A stretch of DNA of 64,000 nt from Enterococcus phoeniculicola ATCC BAA-412 (GCF_000407505.1 NZ_ASWE01000003.1:434001-498000); one strand, 5' to 3'; shown: positions 52,117 through 61,573, counted from the stretch's first letter. Numbers and translations: made by a program. Notes: generated from the letters alone by a model not told the origin.

Positions 52117-53652
52117 ATGGCCTTAGAAGCAGATATTAAACAACAACTTGCTCAGTATTTAGAGCTGTTAGAAAAAAATCTTGTGCTGACCGTTAGTGCA
52201 GATGACAGTGAAAATGGAAAAGAAATGGTTGCTTTTGTCGAAGAGATTGCAGAAATGACGCCAAAAATTCGCGTTGCGTCTGGTACACTTGCAAGAACAC
52301 CTAGTTTTAGTGTGAACCCAGAGGATGAAGATAAAGGGATTGTCTTTGCCGGCATTCCTTTAGGACATGAGTTTAATTCTTTAGTACTGGCACTCCTACA
52401 AGTAGGCGGACGTGCGCCAAAAATTGAAGAAGCAGTTGCTAAACGAATCAAGACTATTTCAAAACCATATCATTTTGAGACATATGTCAGCTTAACTTGT
52501 CATAACTGTCCAGATGTAGTCCAAGCATTGAACATTATGAGTGTGTTGAATCCAAATATTACACATACCATGATTGATGGCGGTTTTTTCAAAGAAGAAG
52601 TTGAAGCAAAAGAAATTATGGCAGTTCCAGCAGTTTTTCTAAATGGAGAATTCTTTGCTAGCGGACGTAGTTCATTAGAAGAAATCTTACAACAACTGGA
52701 AGGCTCAGATGTGAGTACGGAAGAATTCGATGCCAAAGCGCCTTATGACGTCTTAGTTGTTGGTGGTGGTCCTGCAGGTGCGAGCGCTGCAATCTATGCG
52801 GCACGTAAAGGAATCCGCACAGGGATTGTTGCTGAAACATTTGGTGGTCAAGTAATGGAAACATTAGGTATTGAAAATGTTATTGGAACAAAATATACCG
52901 AGGGACCTAAGTTAATTGCTTCTATTGAAGAGCATGTGAATGATTATGATGTAGACGTCATGAAGCTGCAGCGTGCTAAAGCAATTGAGAAAAAAGACCT
53001 TATTGAAGTGACTTTGGAAAACGGCGCGACTTTAAAAACAAAAACAGCGATTCTTGCTACTGGTGCTCGCTGGCGTAATGTCGGAGTTCCTGGAGAAGCA
53101 GAGTTTAAGAATAAAGGAGTGGCATATTGTCCTCATTGTGATGGTCCTTTATTTGCTGGAAAAGAGATCGCTGTCATTGGCGGAGGAAATTCAGGGATTG
53201 AAGCGGCGATAGATTTAGCTGGCGTAGTTAAACATGTTACTGTTTTGGAATTCATGCCTGAGCTAAAAGCAGATAGTGTCCTTCAAGAACGACTCCATTC
53301 ACTGCCAAATGTTACCGTTCTAAAAAATGTTCAAACTAAAGAAATTACTGGTGACAGCAAAGTCAATGGAATTACGTACATTGATCGTGTGACGAATGAA
53401 GAAACACACCTTAACGTAGAGGGTGTATTCATTTTGATTGGCCTTGTACCCAATACTGAATGGGCAAAAGAAACCATCGAGTGCAACCGATTTGGCGAAA
53501 TTACAGTAGATAAAAAAGGTGCGACAAATGTACCAGGGATATTCGCAGCTGGGGATTGTACAGATAGTGCCTATAAACAAATTATTATTTCAATGGGCTC
53601 AGGTGCGACAGCCGCTTTAGGTGCATTTGATTACATGATGCGAAATAGCTAA
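52117..53652 (+). CDS. ahpF: alkyl hydroperoxide reductase flavoprotein subunit
   Basis: 511 residues. The N-terminal double thioredoxin-fold domain (about 1-200) has CHNC near residue 129. The thioredoxin-reductase-like part follows with FAD loop VVGGGPAGASAAIYAARKG, active-site CPHC (YCPHCDGPLF) near 343, NADH loop VIGGGNSGIEAAIDLAG, and FAAGDCTD. It passes electrons from NADH via FAD and the two disulfides to AhpC. Co-transcribed with ahpC. The intergenic repeat copy 2 lies just after its stop. Confidence 0.97.
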   Translation: MALEADIKQQLAQYLELLEKNLVLTVSADDSENGKEMVAFVEEIAEMTPKIRVASGTLARTPSFSVNPEDEDKGIVFAGIPLGHEFNSLVLALLQVGGRAPKIEEAVAKRIKTISKPYHFETYVSLTCHNCPDVVQALNIMSVLNPNITHTMIDGGFFKEEVEAKEIMAVPAVFLNGEFFASGRSSLEEILQQLEGSDVSTEEFDAKAPYDVLVVGGGPAGASAAIYAARKGIRTGIVAETFGGQVMETLGIENVIGTKYTEGPKLIASIEEHVNDYDVDVMKLQRAKAIEKKDLIEVTLENGATLKTKTAILATGARWRNVGVPGEAEFKNKGVAYCPHCDGPLFAGKEIAVIGGGNSGIEAAIDLAGVVKHVTVLEFMPELKADSVLQERLHSLPNVTVLKNVQTKEITGDSKVNGITYIDRVTNEETHLNVEGVFILIGLVPNTEWAKETIECNRFGEITVDKKGATNVPGIFAAGDCTDSAYKQIIISMGSGATAALGAFDYMMRNS

Positions 53653-53676
53653 AAGCTACGAGAAGAAATCGAAGAT

Positions 53677-53787
53677 GGAACAGAAGTGCACTGCTCTGAG
53701 AATAAGAAGGAAAAGTTGCTTCTGTTCCCGCCGTTTATTAAGATTTTACAAAGGTGTGGAATAACTTAATTAGTTATTCCACACCTT
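53677..53787 (+). repeat. intergenic repeat family, copy 2
   Basis: GGAACAGAAG at 53677-53686 pairs with CTTCTGTTCC near 53719-53728, then the 63-base block 53715-53777 identical to 40912-40974, closing with AGGTGTGGAATAACT/AGTTATTCCACACCT. It follows ahpF. The perfect final hairpin could act as a terminator. Compared with copy 1 the inner spacer is about 115 bases shorter. Confidence 0.85.
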
Positions 53788-53946
53788 CATTCTCTTTTTT
53801 ATGGGGAAATTGCCGAAATAAATATCTTATCGGATTTTTCTTGCATATACGTTGCCTTCCAGAGAGAATTTTTCTATGATGAAGAAAATAAGTTCTCACT
53901 TTTTCAGACATTTTGAAAGAAGAGTTAAAAGAAGGAAGGAAAGAAA

Positions 53947-54315
53947 ATGAACGAGTTTGATGCGTATTTAGCAAAGCTTGAGGAAATACAACGTCCACGA
54001 ATGACGGAAGTTTTACAATGGGTTCATAAGGAGTTTCCTGAACTATCGACAAAAATCGCATGGAATCAGCCAATGTTCACGGAACATGATACCTTTATTA
54101 TTGGATTCAGTGCGTCAAAAAAACATATGTCCGTTTCTCCTGAGGTAGCTGGAATTACCCATTTCGCACCAAAAATAGAAGCGGCAGGATATGACCATAC
54201 AAAAAATATTATGCGTATCCCATGGGAAGTAGACGTAAACTATGACTTACTGCGTGAAATGATTCAGTTCAATCAATTAGAAAAAGCAGACTATACAGCT
54301 TTTTGGCGAAAATAA
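53947..54315 (+). CDS. DUF1801/YdhG-like protein (iron-chaperone family)
   Basis: 122 residues: FDAYLAKLEEIQRPRMTEVLQWVHKEFPELSTKIAWNQPMF, FIIGFSASKKHMSVSPEV, and IRIPWEVDVNYDLLREMIQFN match the small YdhG/YyaJ-type DUF1801 fold. A B. subtilis relative has been described as a frataxin-like iron chaperone (Fra); transfer of that role is inference. AAGGAAGGAAAG precedes the ATG. Its neighbours on the other strand form a Fur-box operon, consistent with an iron theme. Confidence 0.75.
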   Translation: MNEFDAYLAKLEEIQRPRMTEVLQWVHKEFPELSTKIAWNQPMFTEHDTFIIGFSASKKHMSVSPEVAGITHFAPKIEAAGYDHTKNIMRIPWEVDVNYDLLREMIQFNQLEKADYTAFWRK

Positions 54316-54316
54316 A

Positions 54317-54376
54317 CATGATACCCTGTGCAGCAGAGAACCGTTCTTCTCTTGCACAGGGTATCATTTATTTTTT
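54317..54376. terminator. bidirectional intrinsic terminator
   Basis: ATGATACCCTGTGCA is exactly mirrored by TGCACAGGGTATCAT, followed by T-rich sequence; the right end overlaps the last codons of the convergent ABC gene. Confidence 0.9.
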
Positions 54377-56011
54377 TGTTAAGGTTCCTTTTTCTAATTG
54401 ATAGGTTGAGTCTGCAATAGCTAAGGTAGTTTCACGATGAGAAATCAGCATCACCGTTTTTTCCTCAAAGCTGTTTTTTAAACTGGATAAAATTGCTTGT
54501 TCATTTAAATAGTCCAAATTGCTAGTCGGCTCATCTAATAATACAAGTGGCGCATCTTGTAAAAATAAGCGAGCCAACCCAATTCGTTGACGCTCACCGT
54601 CGGATACACTGCGGAAGCTTCCACCAATTTTTGTCTCATAGCCTTCAGGAAGTGAAAGAATCCATTCGTGAATAGCTGCTTTTTTTGACGCTTCTTTAAG
54701 AGCTGCATCTGAAGCACTAGGATTTCCTAATCGAATATTTGCAGCAATCGTGTCCTCAAAGATAAAGGTGGTCTGCTCCATCACTCCTTGCGTATGGTGC
54801 AAGCTAGACTCAGTGTATATGGATAAATCCTGTTGATTCATTTGGATTTTTCCCTTATCAGGATCCCAATAACGCATGAGAAGTTTTACTAATGTGCTTT
54901 TTCCATTCCCGCTTTCTCCGCCAATCCCAATTTTTTCTCCTTTTTTTATAGAAAGAGAAATATTTTTAAGGAGCGTTTGCGTATTCTTATAAGAGAAGTT
55001 CACTTCTTGAAACTCAGCTGAGTTAAAGGTATCACTTTTAATGTTTGAATTCTCAAAGGAAACAATGGGCTGTTCTTGTGTGAGGGCATAAAGACGGCGC
55101 CCACTTGCAAAAGTAGTCAATAAGGCACTGCCTAAGCCGCTGAGAGCTAACACGGAACCAAAAGAGCTAAGGCTAAGGACCGTTCCAACTAAGACATCTG
55201 TCCCCTTTAAATGAAGAGAGGAGCCAACTAGGAAAAGAAGCACTGCAGTAATGACTAAAACAAGCTCACTACTGACTCTTAGCCAGCCTTCTTGTGTGAG
55301 TCGGCGGCGGTATTGCAGGTTCAAATTCTTGCCTGCTGTTTCTAAATCAGTAAGACGTGTTTCTTCAAGGGAATATTGAGCAATATCCTGAATGCTTGAG
55401 ACATCCTCCATTATCTGCTGGTTGAGCTCAACAAAAGCAGTTTGATAATCATCTCCTAAATGTTGGCTTTTTTGATAGCCAAGGATAGGGAGTAGAACGC
55501 CAACCAATAACTGACCGATCAAAAGAATCCCAGCTAAAAGCAAATGATAGCTGGCAAGAAATCCAATGGTGACGAGGGTTGTTCCAAACGCAATTAAGAT
55601 AGGAGAAATCGTATGAGCAAAGAAAACCTCCAAAGCTTCAACATCACTTGTAATTGCGGTGATTAGATCGCCGCTTTTTCTACCAGATAGTTTTGCGGGT
55701 CCAATTTTTCTAAGGGTTTCAAAGATTTGATCGCGAATTCTTGCTAACAAACGAAAAGCAATATCATGATTTAAATACTGCTCTAGGTACCGGGCAATGC
55801 CACGTATGAGTCCACAAATAATCATATAAAGAAGTGTTCTCTGTGGGGTTGCTGTATGTTTAGCAAGTTCAAACAAAGCTTGTAGTCCCAATAAAGGAAT
55901 TGCAATGACAGAAAGATTACTGATTATTCCAAGTGCAGCAGCAAGAAAAATCTTTCCGCTCATTGGGCGCACAAAAGAAAGTAACCACTTGACTAAATCG
56001 ATTGTTTTCAA
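54368..56011 (-). CDS. exporter-fold ABC half-transporter (second of pair)
   Basis: 547 residues: six spans in residues 1-310, then the ATPase. Walker A GGESGNGKSTLVKLL near residue 363; the signature SVSDGERQRIGLARLFL departs from LSGGQ (SDGE); Walker B PLVLLDEPTSNLD; switch ISHRE. Relatives include CydC, and the siderophore-importing exporter-fold pairs YbtQ/IrtB. Overlaps its partner gene by four bases. The operon is headed by a DUF454 gene under a Fur box, which favours an iron- or heme-related cargo over cysteine/glutathione export. Confidence 0.85.
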   Translation of the reverse strand: MKTIDLVKWLLSFVRPMSGKIFLAAALGIISNLSVIAIPLLGLQALFELAKHTATPQRTLLYMIICGLIRGIARYLEQYLNHDIAFRLLARIRDQIFETLRKIGPAKLSGRKSGDLITAITSDVEALEVFFAHTISPILIAFGTTLVTIGFLASYHLLLAGILLIGQLLVGVLLPILGYQKSQHLGDDYQTAFVELNQQIMEDVSSIQDIAQYSLEETRLTDLETAGKNLNLQYRRRLTQEGWLRVSSELVLVITAVLLFLVGSSLHLKGTDVLVGTVLSLSSFGSVLALSGLGSALLTTFASGRRLYALTQEQPIVSFENSNIKSDTFNSAEFQEVNFSYKNTQTLLKNISLSIKKGEKIGIGGESGNGKSTLVKLLMRYWDPDKGKIQMNQQDLSIYTESSLHHTQGVMEQTTFIFEDTIAANIRLGNPSASDAALKEASKKAAIHEWILSLPEGYETKIGGSFRSVSDGERQRIGLARLFLQDAPLVLLDEPTSNLDYLNEQAILSSLKNSFEEKTVMLISHRETTLAIADSTYQLEKGTLTKK

Positions 56012-57726
56012 AATTCTGTCCCTCCCGATAGTAGCACTTGTTCATCCTCAAAGTAATCTTTAAAGTAAGCAGAGGTATCCTTTAGTTCAGCAGGTGTACC
56101 AGCTGCGACTAAGTGGCTATTTTCAAATACAAATACTTGATCTGCTTCAAGTACGTTATAAAGTCGATGCGAGATAAATAGAACGATTCGTGTTTTTGCT
56201 AATTCTTTTAGACAGGAAAGAATGATTTTTTCACTTTTCAGATCCACGCCAGAAGTTATCTCGTCAAATAGGTAAAAGTCTGCTTCTTTTAATAGAGCGC
56301 GGGCTAGAAGTAGGCGTTGGCGTTGTCCACCCGAGAGATTTCCACCATTTTCATAAAGAGGCTCCTCTAATTGATGAGGAAGCTGTTTTATAAATGAAGT
56401 CAGCTGTACTTTGTCTAAAATTTTCCAGATTGCTTCATCAGATGCATGACGATTTCCTACCAACAAATTTTCTTTAATGGTTTTTGGATACAGGTAGCCA
56501 TGATTATCAACTAGCAATGCGTGTTGCAGTAAGGTTTGCTTAGAAAGCTGGCGAAGCTCTGTCTGGTTCCAGAAAATTGCTCCTTGGTAGTCCGTTAGAT
56601 GATGAAGGATCAATCGAACGAGGGTACTTTTTCCAGAACCTGATTTTCCCACGACAGCTGTAAATTCACCTTTTGCAAGGGAGAGGTTTACTGAGTCTAA
56701 GGCTGGAGAGTTTTCTGAGTAAGAAAAGCTTACATTCTCTAATTTAAGTGTTTCAACAGGAGTTTCTAACACTGTTTTACCATAAGCAGGCTCTGTTCGT
56801 TCTAAGTAATCAAATAACTTTTTACATGCGCTAATACCGTTCATTGCCACATGGAATAAAGAACCCAGTTGTCTCATGGGAATGAAGAACTCTGCGCTTA
56901 ACAACAGAAACATGAGCATTCCTTCAAAGGATAGATTTCCTTGCTGGTAGGAAAATAAAGCCACACCAATACCGGCTGCTGCACCACAATAAGAAACAAT
57001 ATCCATAATCGTAATCGAGTTCAACTGCATTGAAAGAAGACTCATGGTGACTTTTCGGAATTTTTCTGCATTGCTGGAAGCTTCAAGTTGTTTTGCTTCA
57101 TCTTGATTGTATGCTTTTAGTGTACTGAGCCCACTTAGGTTCTCGTGAAATTTTACCCCGAGGTCTGTATAGGTGGTCCAATAGCCGCTTAATATCCGTT
57201 TTGCAATTTTCATTACTCCCATAATAACTAGAGGAATCAACGGCATGCAAAGAAGCAAGAGAAGTGCGGGCTTCCAAGCAAACATTCCTAATGTAAAAAA
57301 AATCATGAATGATGCGAATAGACAATAAAAAAGTTGTGGTAAAAACCGGGCATAGTAAATTTCTAATTGTTCAATCCCATCCACAGAAAGCTGAGCAAGG
57401 GTTGAAGAAGGAAGTTGATTTTGGCTTTTTCCTAAACGAAATGACTTTGCTACAATTTCTTTTCGCAAATGTAATCGAAGCTCCGATGAAGCTCGAAATG
57501 TAAGTATTTCTTGGCATTTAGACAAAATAATTTTAAGGATACACACACCAAACAGCACACTGACAAGGAGTGCGCTATGGCCAGTTTTCGTATAAAAATA
57601 ATTGCTTAATTCAATGGAAATTGTCCACCACAATAAGATTGATGAAAATAAATTCAGTAAACGAACAACGACAAGTAAAATAAGATTCTTTTTTTCAGTT
57701 AGCTGGAATAAACGCCGATCAATCAT
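56008..57726 (-). CDS. exporter-fold ABC half-transporter (first of pair)
   Basis: 572 residues: six spans to about residue 300, Walker [15 protein letters not shown] near 359, signature LSGGQRQRLLLARALL, Walker B FYLFDEITSGVD (a Gly-Val variation, and Ile in place of Pro-Thr), switch FISHR. In this half the signature is canonical, while the partner's is degenerate, as in asymmetrical heterodimers with one strong ATP site. It overlaps the DUF454 gene by eight bases and its partner by four, so all three form one operon. Confidence 0.87.
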   Translation of the reverse strand: MIDRRLFQLTEKKNLILLVVVRLLNLFSSILLWWTISIELSNYFYTKTGHSALLVSVLFGVCILKIILSKCQEILTFRASSELRLHLRKEIVAKSFRLGKSQNQLPSSTLAQLSVDGIEQLEIYYARFLPQLFYCLFASFMIFFTLGMFAWKPALLLLLCMPLIPLVIMGVMKIAKRILSGYWTTYTDLGVKFHENLSGLSTLKAYNQDEAKQLEASSNAEKFRKVTMSLLSMQLNSITIMDIVSYCGAAAGIGVALFSYQQGNLSFEGMLMFLLLSAEFFIPMRQLGSLFHVAMNGISACKKLFDYLERTEPAYGKTVLETPVETLKLENVSFSYSENSPALDSVNLSLAKGEFTAVVGKSGSGKSTLVRLILHHLTDYQGAIFWNQTELRQLSKQTLLQHALLVDNHGYLYPKTIKENLLVGNRHASDEAIWKILDKVQLTSFIKQLPHQLEEPLYENGGNLSGGQRQRLLLARALLKEADFYLFDEITSGVDLKSEKIILSCLKELAKTRIVLFISHRLYNVLEADQVFVFENSHLVAAGTPAELKDTSAYFKDYFEDEQVLLSGGTEF

Positions 57727-58123
57727 TCATCTCACCTAAATCGGAAGCCTTGGGTTGTTTTTTTTCTTTTCCTTTTAGATACCAAGTTAAACCGATGACA
57801 TGTGCGATATAGACGACTGTTAGTGAAATACGCATGATTAGGTTATTCACAAGAATTCCTGGAATTAAGAAAATTACCAAAATCATTAAAAACATTTTTA
57901 TCATGCCTTTATTCGTAATTTTTTTCTCAATTAAAGTTTCTTTAATATATTTTTGGTAGTTTTTTGACTGAATAAACTTTTGGTAGAGTTTTTCAGAGCT
58001 TCTGAGCCAGAAGAACCCTGTCAATAAGTAGAATACAGTGGTGGGAAGAAATGGAAGAAAAATTCCTATTGTCCCTAGTGCAAATGTAATTGATCCTAAT
58101 GCGATAAATAGCCATTTTTTCAT
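57719..58123 (-). CDS. DUF454 (YbaN-like) inner-membrane protein
   Basis: 134 residues with three or four spans. The family signature is clear: LGTIGIFLPFLPTTVFYLLTGFFWLRSSEKLYQKFIQSKNYQKYI at residues 16-60. Function is unknown; YbaN-like proteins often sit near metal or heme genes. It is the first gene of the operon, about 75 bases downstream of a Fur box, and overlaps the ABC gene. GGAGTAAC-like sequence precedes the ATG on the minus strand. Confidence 0.85.
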   Translation of the reverse strand: MKKWLFIALGSITFALGTIGIFLPFLPTTVFYLLTGFFWLRSSEKLYQKFIQSKNYQKYIKETLIEKKITNKGMIKMFLMILVIFLIPGILVNNLIMRISLTVVYIAHVIGLTWYLKGKEKKQPKASDLGEMND

Positions 58124-58174
58124 ATAGTTACTCCTTAGAGATTCATTTTAAGGATTGTTTGAACAATCTGGCTA

Positions 58175-58180
58175 AGTATA
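58175..58180 (-). promoter_or_regulatory. -10 element of the DUF454-ABC operon
   Basis: On the minus strand: TGTTATACT, with TATACT as an extended -10. The -35 falls next to the Fur box. Confidence 0.5.
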
Positions 58181-58197
58181 ACATACATTTCTTTAAT

Positions 58198-58212
58198 TGA
58201 GAATGATTATCA
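58198..58212. promoter_or_regulatory. Fur box
   Basis: TGAGAATGATTATCA matches the 7-1-7 Fur consensus TGATAATNATTATCA with one mismatch. It lies about 18 bases upstream of the -10 of the minus-strand operon, so iron-loaded Fur would cover the -35 region. Confidence 0.75.
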
Positions 58213-58513
58213 TTTTGAGGTTTTGAGGGAAAGAAGGGGGACTGATAAGTAAGACTACTGTTAAAACAAGAATTAGAATTTTATTATTTTATTTTTTAAA
58301 GTACAAAATAGGTCGTATTTCTCCTTTTTGTTTTGTGAAAAATAATTTATGGGTATTCTTTTCTTCCAACTATACATATAAATAGCAGTGAGTACGAAAA
58401 TGTGTTGAATTTCCTGCTCACTACTATCAGACGCATTGATAATACCAGTGTGGAGTATTTTAATGGGGGAAATAAGCTGAAACGCAATATGTAAGTCATT
58501 AACTGGTACGTAA
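58213..58513. other. intergenic region without a supported gene
   Basis: About 300 bases between the Fur box and the YrdB-like gene. Short minus-strand open frames exist (e.g. 58273-58527), but they overlap the next gene's end in another frame and have no ribosome site or family resemblance. Nothing else is seen. Confidence 0.5.
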
Positions 58514-58855
58514 TTACAGAGTGCCAAAATAGCTGCTTAATGAAAGATTTAAGAGAGTAGCAGTAGAAAAAATAATCGCTGCTAATGGATAGTTCATACG
58601 AAACAAGCAATAGGCGATAACACCAAAAAGCAGACATTTAACCAATAGTAACCATAATCCTTCAAGACGATGGGCAGAAGAGGGAGCGCACCAAATGCTC
58701 CAAATACTCATCATTAGTATAGGTGCTAGTATGCCAATAGATACACGGATTCCTTTATCTACTTGAAGTGTAAATCCCCAATACCCTAAGATAATTAGGG
58801 AAAAGAGTTCCAGTAAAAATGCGAGTGCAATATTTCCATTTTTTAGTAGATTCAT
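58514..58855 (-). CDS. DUF2568 (YrdB-like) membrane protein
   Basis: 113 residues and four spans. The sequence NIALAFLLELFSLIILGYWGFTL...GIGIL-type middle and SIWCAPSSAHRLEGLWLLLVKCLLFG closely fit the YrdB family (APSSxxRL motif). Function unknown. It is divergent from an HxlR regulator gene 97 bases away, which probably controls it. GAAGGAGAAT precedes the ATG. Confidence 0.8.
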   Translation of the reverse strand: MNLLKNGNIALAFLLELFSLIILGYWGFTLQVDKGIRVSIGILAPILMMSIWSIWCAPSSAHRLEGLWLLLVKCLLFGVIAYCLFRMNYPLAAIIFSTATLLNLSLSSYFGTL

Positions 58856-58952
58856 TTTATTCTCCTTCTTTATGAGCTAGTTCGAGTATATAATAATAGG
58901 ATAAACAGGACAATTACGCACAAAAAAGTAAGTACCTAACGGAGGTTGAAAG

Positions 58953-59315
58953 TTGAAATCAGAAACGGAAAATAACTGTCTTACAGGTGATTATGGCTTT
59001 GAAAACATAGAAAGATTAGTAACGATGATAGGAGGCAAATGGAAAATACAAATTATTTACCATTTGAGTGGAAATCCCAATATTCGATACGGTCAGTTAA
59101 AACGAAAAATTCCTGAAGTGAGTCATAAAATATTATCTGCTCAACTAAAGGATTTGGAGAAAGATAAACTCATTTTGAGAATAGAGCATGATGAAGTTGT
59201 TCCTAGAGTCGAGTATCTGCTTACAGAGCTTGGTCGTAGTCTTCTACCTGTGTACGAGGTGTTTGGAAATTGGTGTGATGAAAACAAACATATTTTTCGA
59301 CGTGTGGAAATATAA
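58953..59315 (+). CDS. HxlR-family transcriptional regulator
   Basis: 120 residues from a TTG start after GGAGG. HxlR pattern: NCLTGDYGFENIERLVTMIGGKWKIQIIYHLSGNPNIRYGQLKRKIPEVSHKILSAQLKDLEKDKLI (residues about 7-75), then the wing and YLLTELGRSLLPVYEVFGNW. The N-terminal Cys (residue 8) is at the usual redox-sensing place of this family (e.g. YodB, HypR), so it may respond to electrophiles or disulfide stress. Divergent from the YrdB-like gene, its probable target. Confidence 0.88.
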   Translation: MKSETENNCLTGDYGFENIERLVTMIGGKWKIQIIYHLSGNPNIRYGQLKRKIPEVSHKILSAQLKDLEKDKLILRIEHDEVVPRVEYLLTELGRSLLPVYEVFGNWCDENKHIFRRVEI

Positions 59316-59575
59316 GAGGCGTTTTTTTACCTAACCTTTGACTAGATCACGACCAAATGGGTAGTTGTATTATCGCAGGGGGAGAGGGTCAATAGTCCTA
59401 GGTGAATTATTCTATAGGTATGTGCCTTTTTTATAAATGGTTGAAAATTTCATTTTTTCTATGGTATAGAACAGATAGATGAAAAGACATTTTCAGAAAA
59501 ATGAGGATTCTTTTGTCACTTTTTTTAATAAATGGTATGATTAAACACGAAAGAGAAAGAAGTGGAGGAAGTAAA

Positions 59576-60988
59576 ATGACAATTGATTGGAAAAAAGAAG
59601 TCGAAGCACGTAAAGATGACTTAATGAAAGATTTAATTGATTTATTGCGCATCAATAGTGAGAGAGACGATTCAAAAGTTACTGTGGATGCTCCTTTTGG
59701 TCCTGGACCTAGAGACGCATTAAAACACATGCTCGCTTATGGGGAACGTGATGGCTTTACAGTAAAAAATGTGGACAACTATGCTGGACATATTGAGTAT
59801 GGCGAAGGGGACGAAACATTAGGAATCTTTGGTCATATGGATGTTGTTCCTGCAGGAGATGGCTGGTCTACAGATCCTTACGAGCCTGTCGTAAAAGATG
59901 GGAAAATTTTTGCTCGTGGTTCAAGTGATGATAAAGGACCTAGTATGGCTGCGTATTATGCACTAAAAATTATTAAAGATTTGGGTGTACCATTATCTAA
60001 AAAAGTCCGTTTTGTTGTGGGTAGTGATGAAGAAAGCGGTTGGGGAGATATGGATTATTATTTCCAACATGAAGAAGCCCCAGATTTTGGTTTTTCTCCA
60101 GATGCAGAATTTCCAATTATCAACGGTGAAAAAGGAAACATCACGTTAACGTTGAATTTCAAAGGAACAAACGATGGTGAAATTCATTTGGTAAGTTTTA
60201 AATCTGGCTTACGTGAAAATATGGTTCCTGGAACAGCTACAGCTACGCTAACAGTTGCGGATGAAGCATTGAGTGCAGAAATTGAAAAAAGCTTTACGAA
60301 TTTTACAACGGCACATCCTGTGAGTGGAACAATCAAAGTTGATGGAACGACCCTTGCTATTGAGGTAGTCGGAAAAGGTGCTCATGGTGCTCATCCAGAA
60401 GCTGGAATGAATGCGGGGACATTTTTAGCACTGTTCTTAGATCAATTTGATTTTACAAGTGGGGCAAAACAATTTTTACACACGGCGGCCGCTTACGTAC
60501 ATGAAGATTTTTATGGAGAAAAATTAGGTGTAGCTTATGAAGATGCAAAAATGGGTAAATTGACTATGAATGCAGGATTATTCTCTTTCACTGAAGGAAG
60601 CGATGAAAACTATATCCGCACCAATTATCGTTACCCTCAAGGAACAGATGCGGATACGTTAGTTGCTGGCTTAGAAAAAACACTAGGCGCACAAGGGGCA
60701 ACTATCACACGTGGAGAGCGCAATATGGATCCTCATTATGTACCAATCGATGATCCGTTGGTAGCAACCTTACTGCAAGTGTATGAAGATCATACAGGAC
60801 AAAAAGGTTTTGAACAAATCATTGGCGGTGGAACCTATGGACGCTTACTAAAACGTGGCGTAGCGTATGGCGCGATGTTCCCTGGCTATACAGATACCAT
60901 GCACCAAGCGAATGAATTTATGAGCTTAGACGATTTATTCCGTGCAACAGTCATTTATGCAGATGCTATTTATCGTTTGGCGAAGTAA
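59576..60988 (+). CDS. pepV: dipeptidase PepV (M20 family)
   Basis: 470 residues from the ATG at 59576, which follows GTGGAGGAAG; the same length as Lactobacillus PepV. Zinc-binding motifs: FGHMDVVPAGDGW (His near 87), ARGSSDDKGPSMAAYYAL (Asp near 119), and GSDEESGWGDMDYY (Glu pair near 153). C-terminal GGGTYGRLLKRGVAYGAMFPG carries the last His/Gly region and HQANE. It cleaves dipeptides in the cytoplasm, the last step in peptide use. Single-gene unit. Confidence 0.95.
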   Translation: MTIDWKKEVEARKDDLMKDLIDLLRINSERDDSKVTVDAPFGPGPRDALKHMLAYGERDGFTVKNVDNYAGHIEYGEGDETLGIFGHMDVVPAGDGWSTDPYEPVVKDGKIFARGSSDDKGPSMAAYYALKIIKDLGVPLSKKVRFVVGSDEESGWGDMDYYFQHEEAPDFGFSPDAEFPIINGEKGNITLTLNFKGTNDGEIHLVSFKSGLRENMVPGTATATLTVADEALSAEIEKSFTNFTTAHPVSGTIKVDGTTLAIEVVGKGAHGAHPEAGMNAGTFLALFLDQFDFTSGAKQFLHTAAAYVHEDFYGEKLGVAYEDAKMGKLTMNAGLFSFTEGSDENYIRTNYRYPQGTDADTLVAGLEKTLGAQGATITRGERNMDPHYVPIDDPLVATLLQVYEDHTGQKGFEQIIGGGTYGRLLKRGVAYGAMFPGYTDTMHQANEFMSLDDLFRATVIYADAIYRLAK

Positions 60989-61573
60989 ATAAAAGCTTGC
61001 CCTAAGTAATTTTTTTGCAGCTTTTGACTACCTGTCTGATTTGTAAGACAAGGGTATAAATAGTGAAAAATTAAAATGAATAGACCTGAAAGTAGTGAGA
61101 TTTTTGAGTAGAACAATCAAAATTCTCACTACTTTTTTTGTAGCATTTTTTATTCACTTAGATACATTCTTTTTAAGAACTGTTAAATGGGTAGAAGAGA
61201 GCTCAAGTCTAGAGAGAGCAGTTTATCAAAAAAATAGTGTTAGTTGCTTGTATAAAAAGTTTAGAAAGAATACAGAATAGAGGATTAATTCTATGTGGAT
61301 TCTAACGTTATAATAACTAATTACTCCTATGCGAAACAAAAATTAAGTAAGGGACAGAAATAATAAAAAAACACTTATTGTTTTATTTATAATATTCTGA
61401 TAACATTAGTTATTATTAAGGTCGTAATTTGAATTTTATCCAAAAATGTATGTTTATTTTTCGAGGTATCTTTGAAATGGAAAGGATAAGGGAAAAGGAA
61501 GTATCATATTTTTGGAATCGCTTACTTTTTTGGTAGCCGAGATAGAATTCGTTTATGATGAGGAGGTGAAAAA
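60989..61573. other. long intergenic region with one terminator
   Basis: About 585 bases. The only clear element is the hairpin at 61091-61139. A 61-codon frame at 61095-61280 starts inside that hairpin and is rejected. The remainder is AT-rich; a TATAAT-like box near 61390 could be a promoter for the lipoprotein gene, but no matching -35 is convincing. Confidence 0.5.
61091..61139 (+). terminator. intrinsic terminator
   Basis: AGTAGTGAGA and TTTTGA pair with TCAAAA and TCTCACTACT around a short loop, followed by seven Ts. It lies about 100 bases after pepV and may end its transcript. Confidence 0.85.

Noticed and set aside
58273-58637. Two overlapping minus-strand frames near the YrdB-like gene
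   Set aside because: They overlap the YrdB-like gene in other frames, lack ribosome sites, and show no recognisable domain.
61095-61280. 61-codon forward frame with a hydrophobic start
   Set aside because: It begins inside a strong intrinsic terminator (61091-61139), has no ribosome site, and resembles no family.
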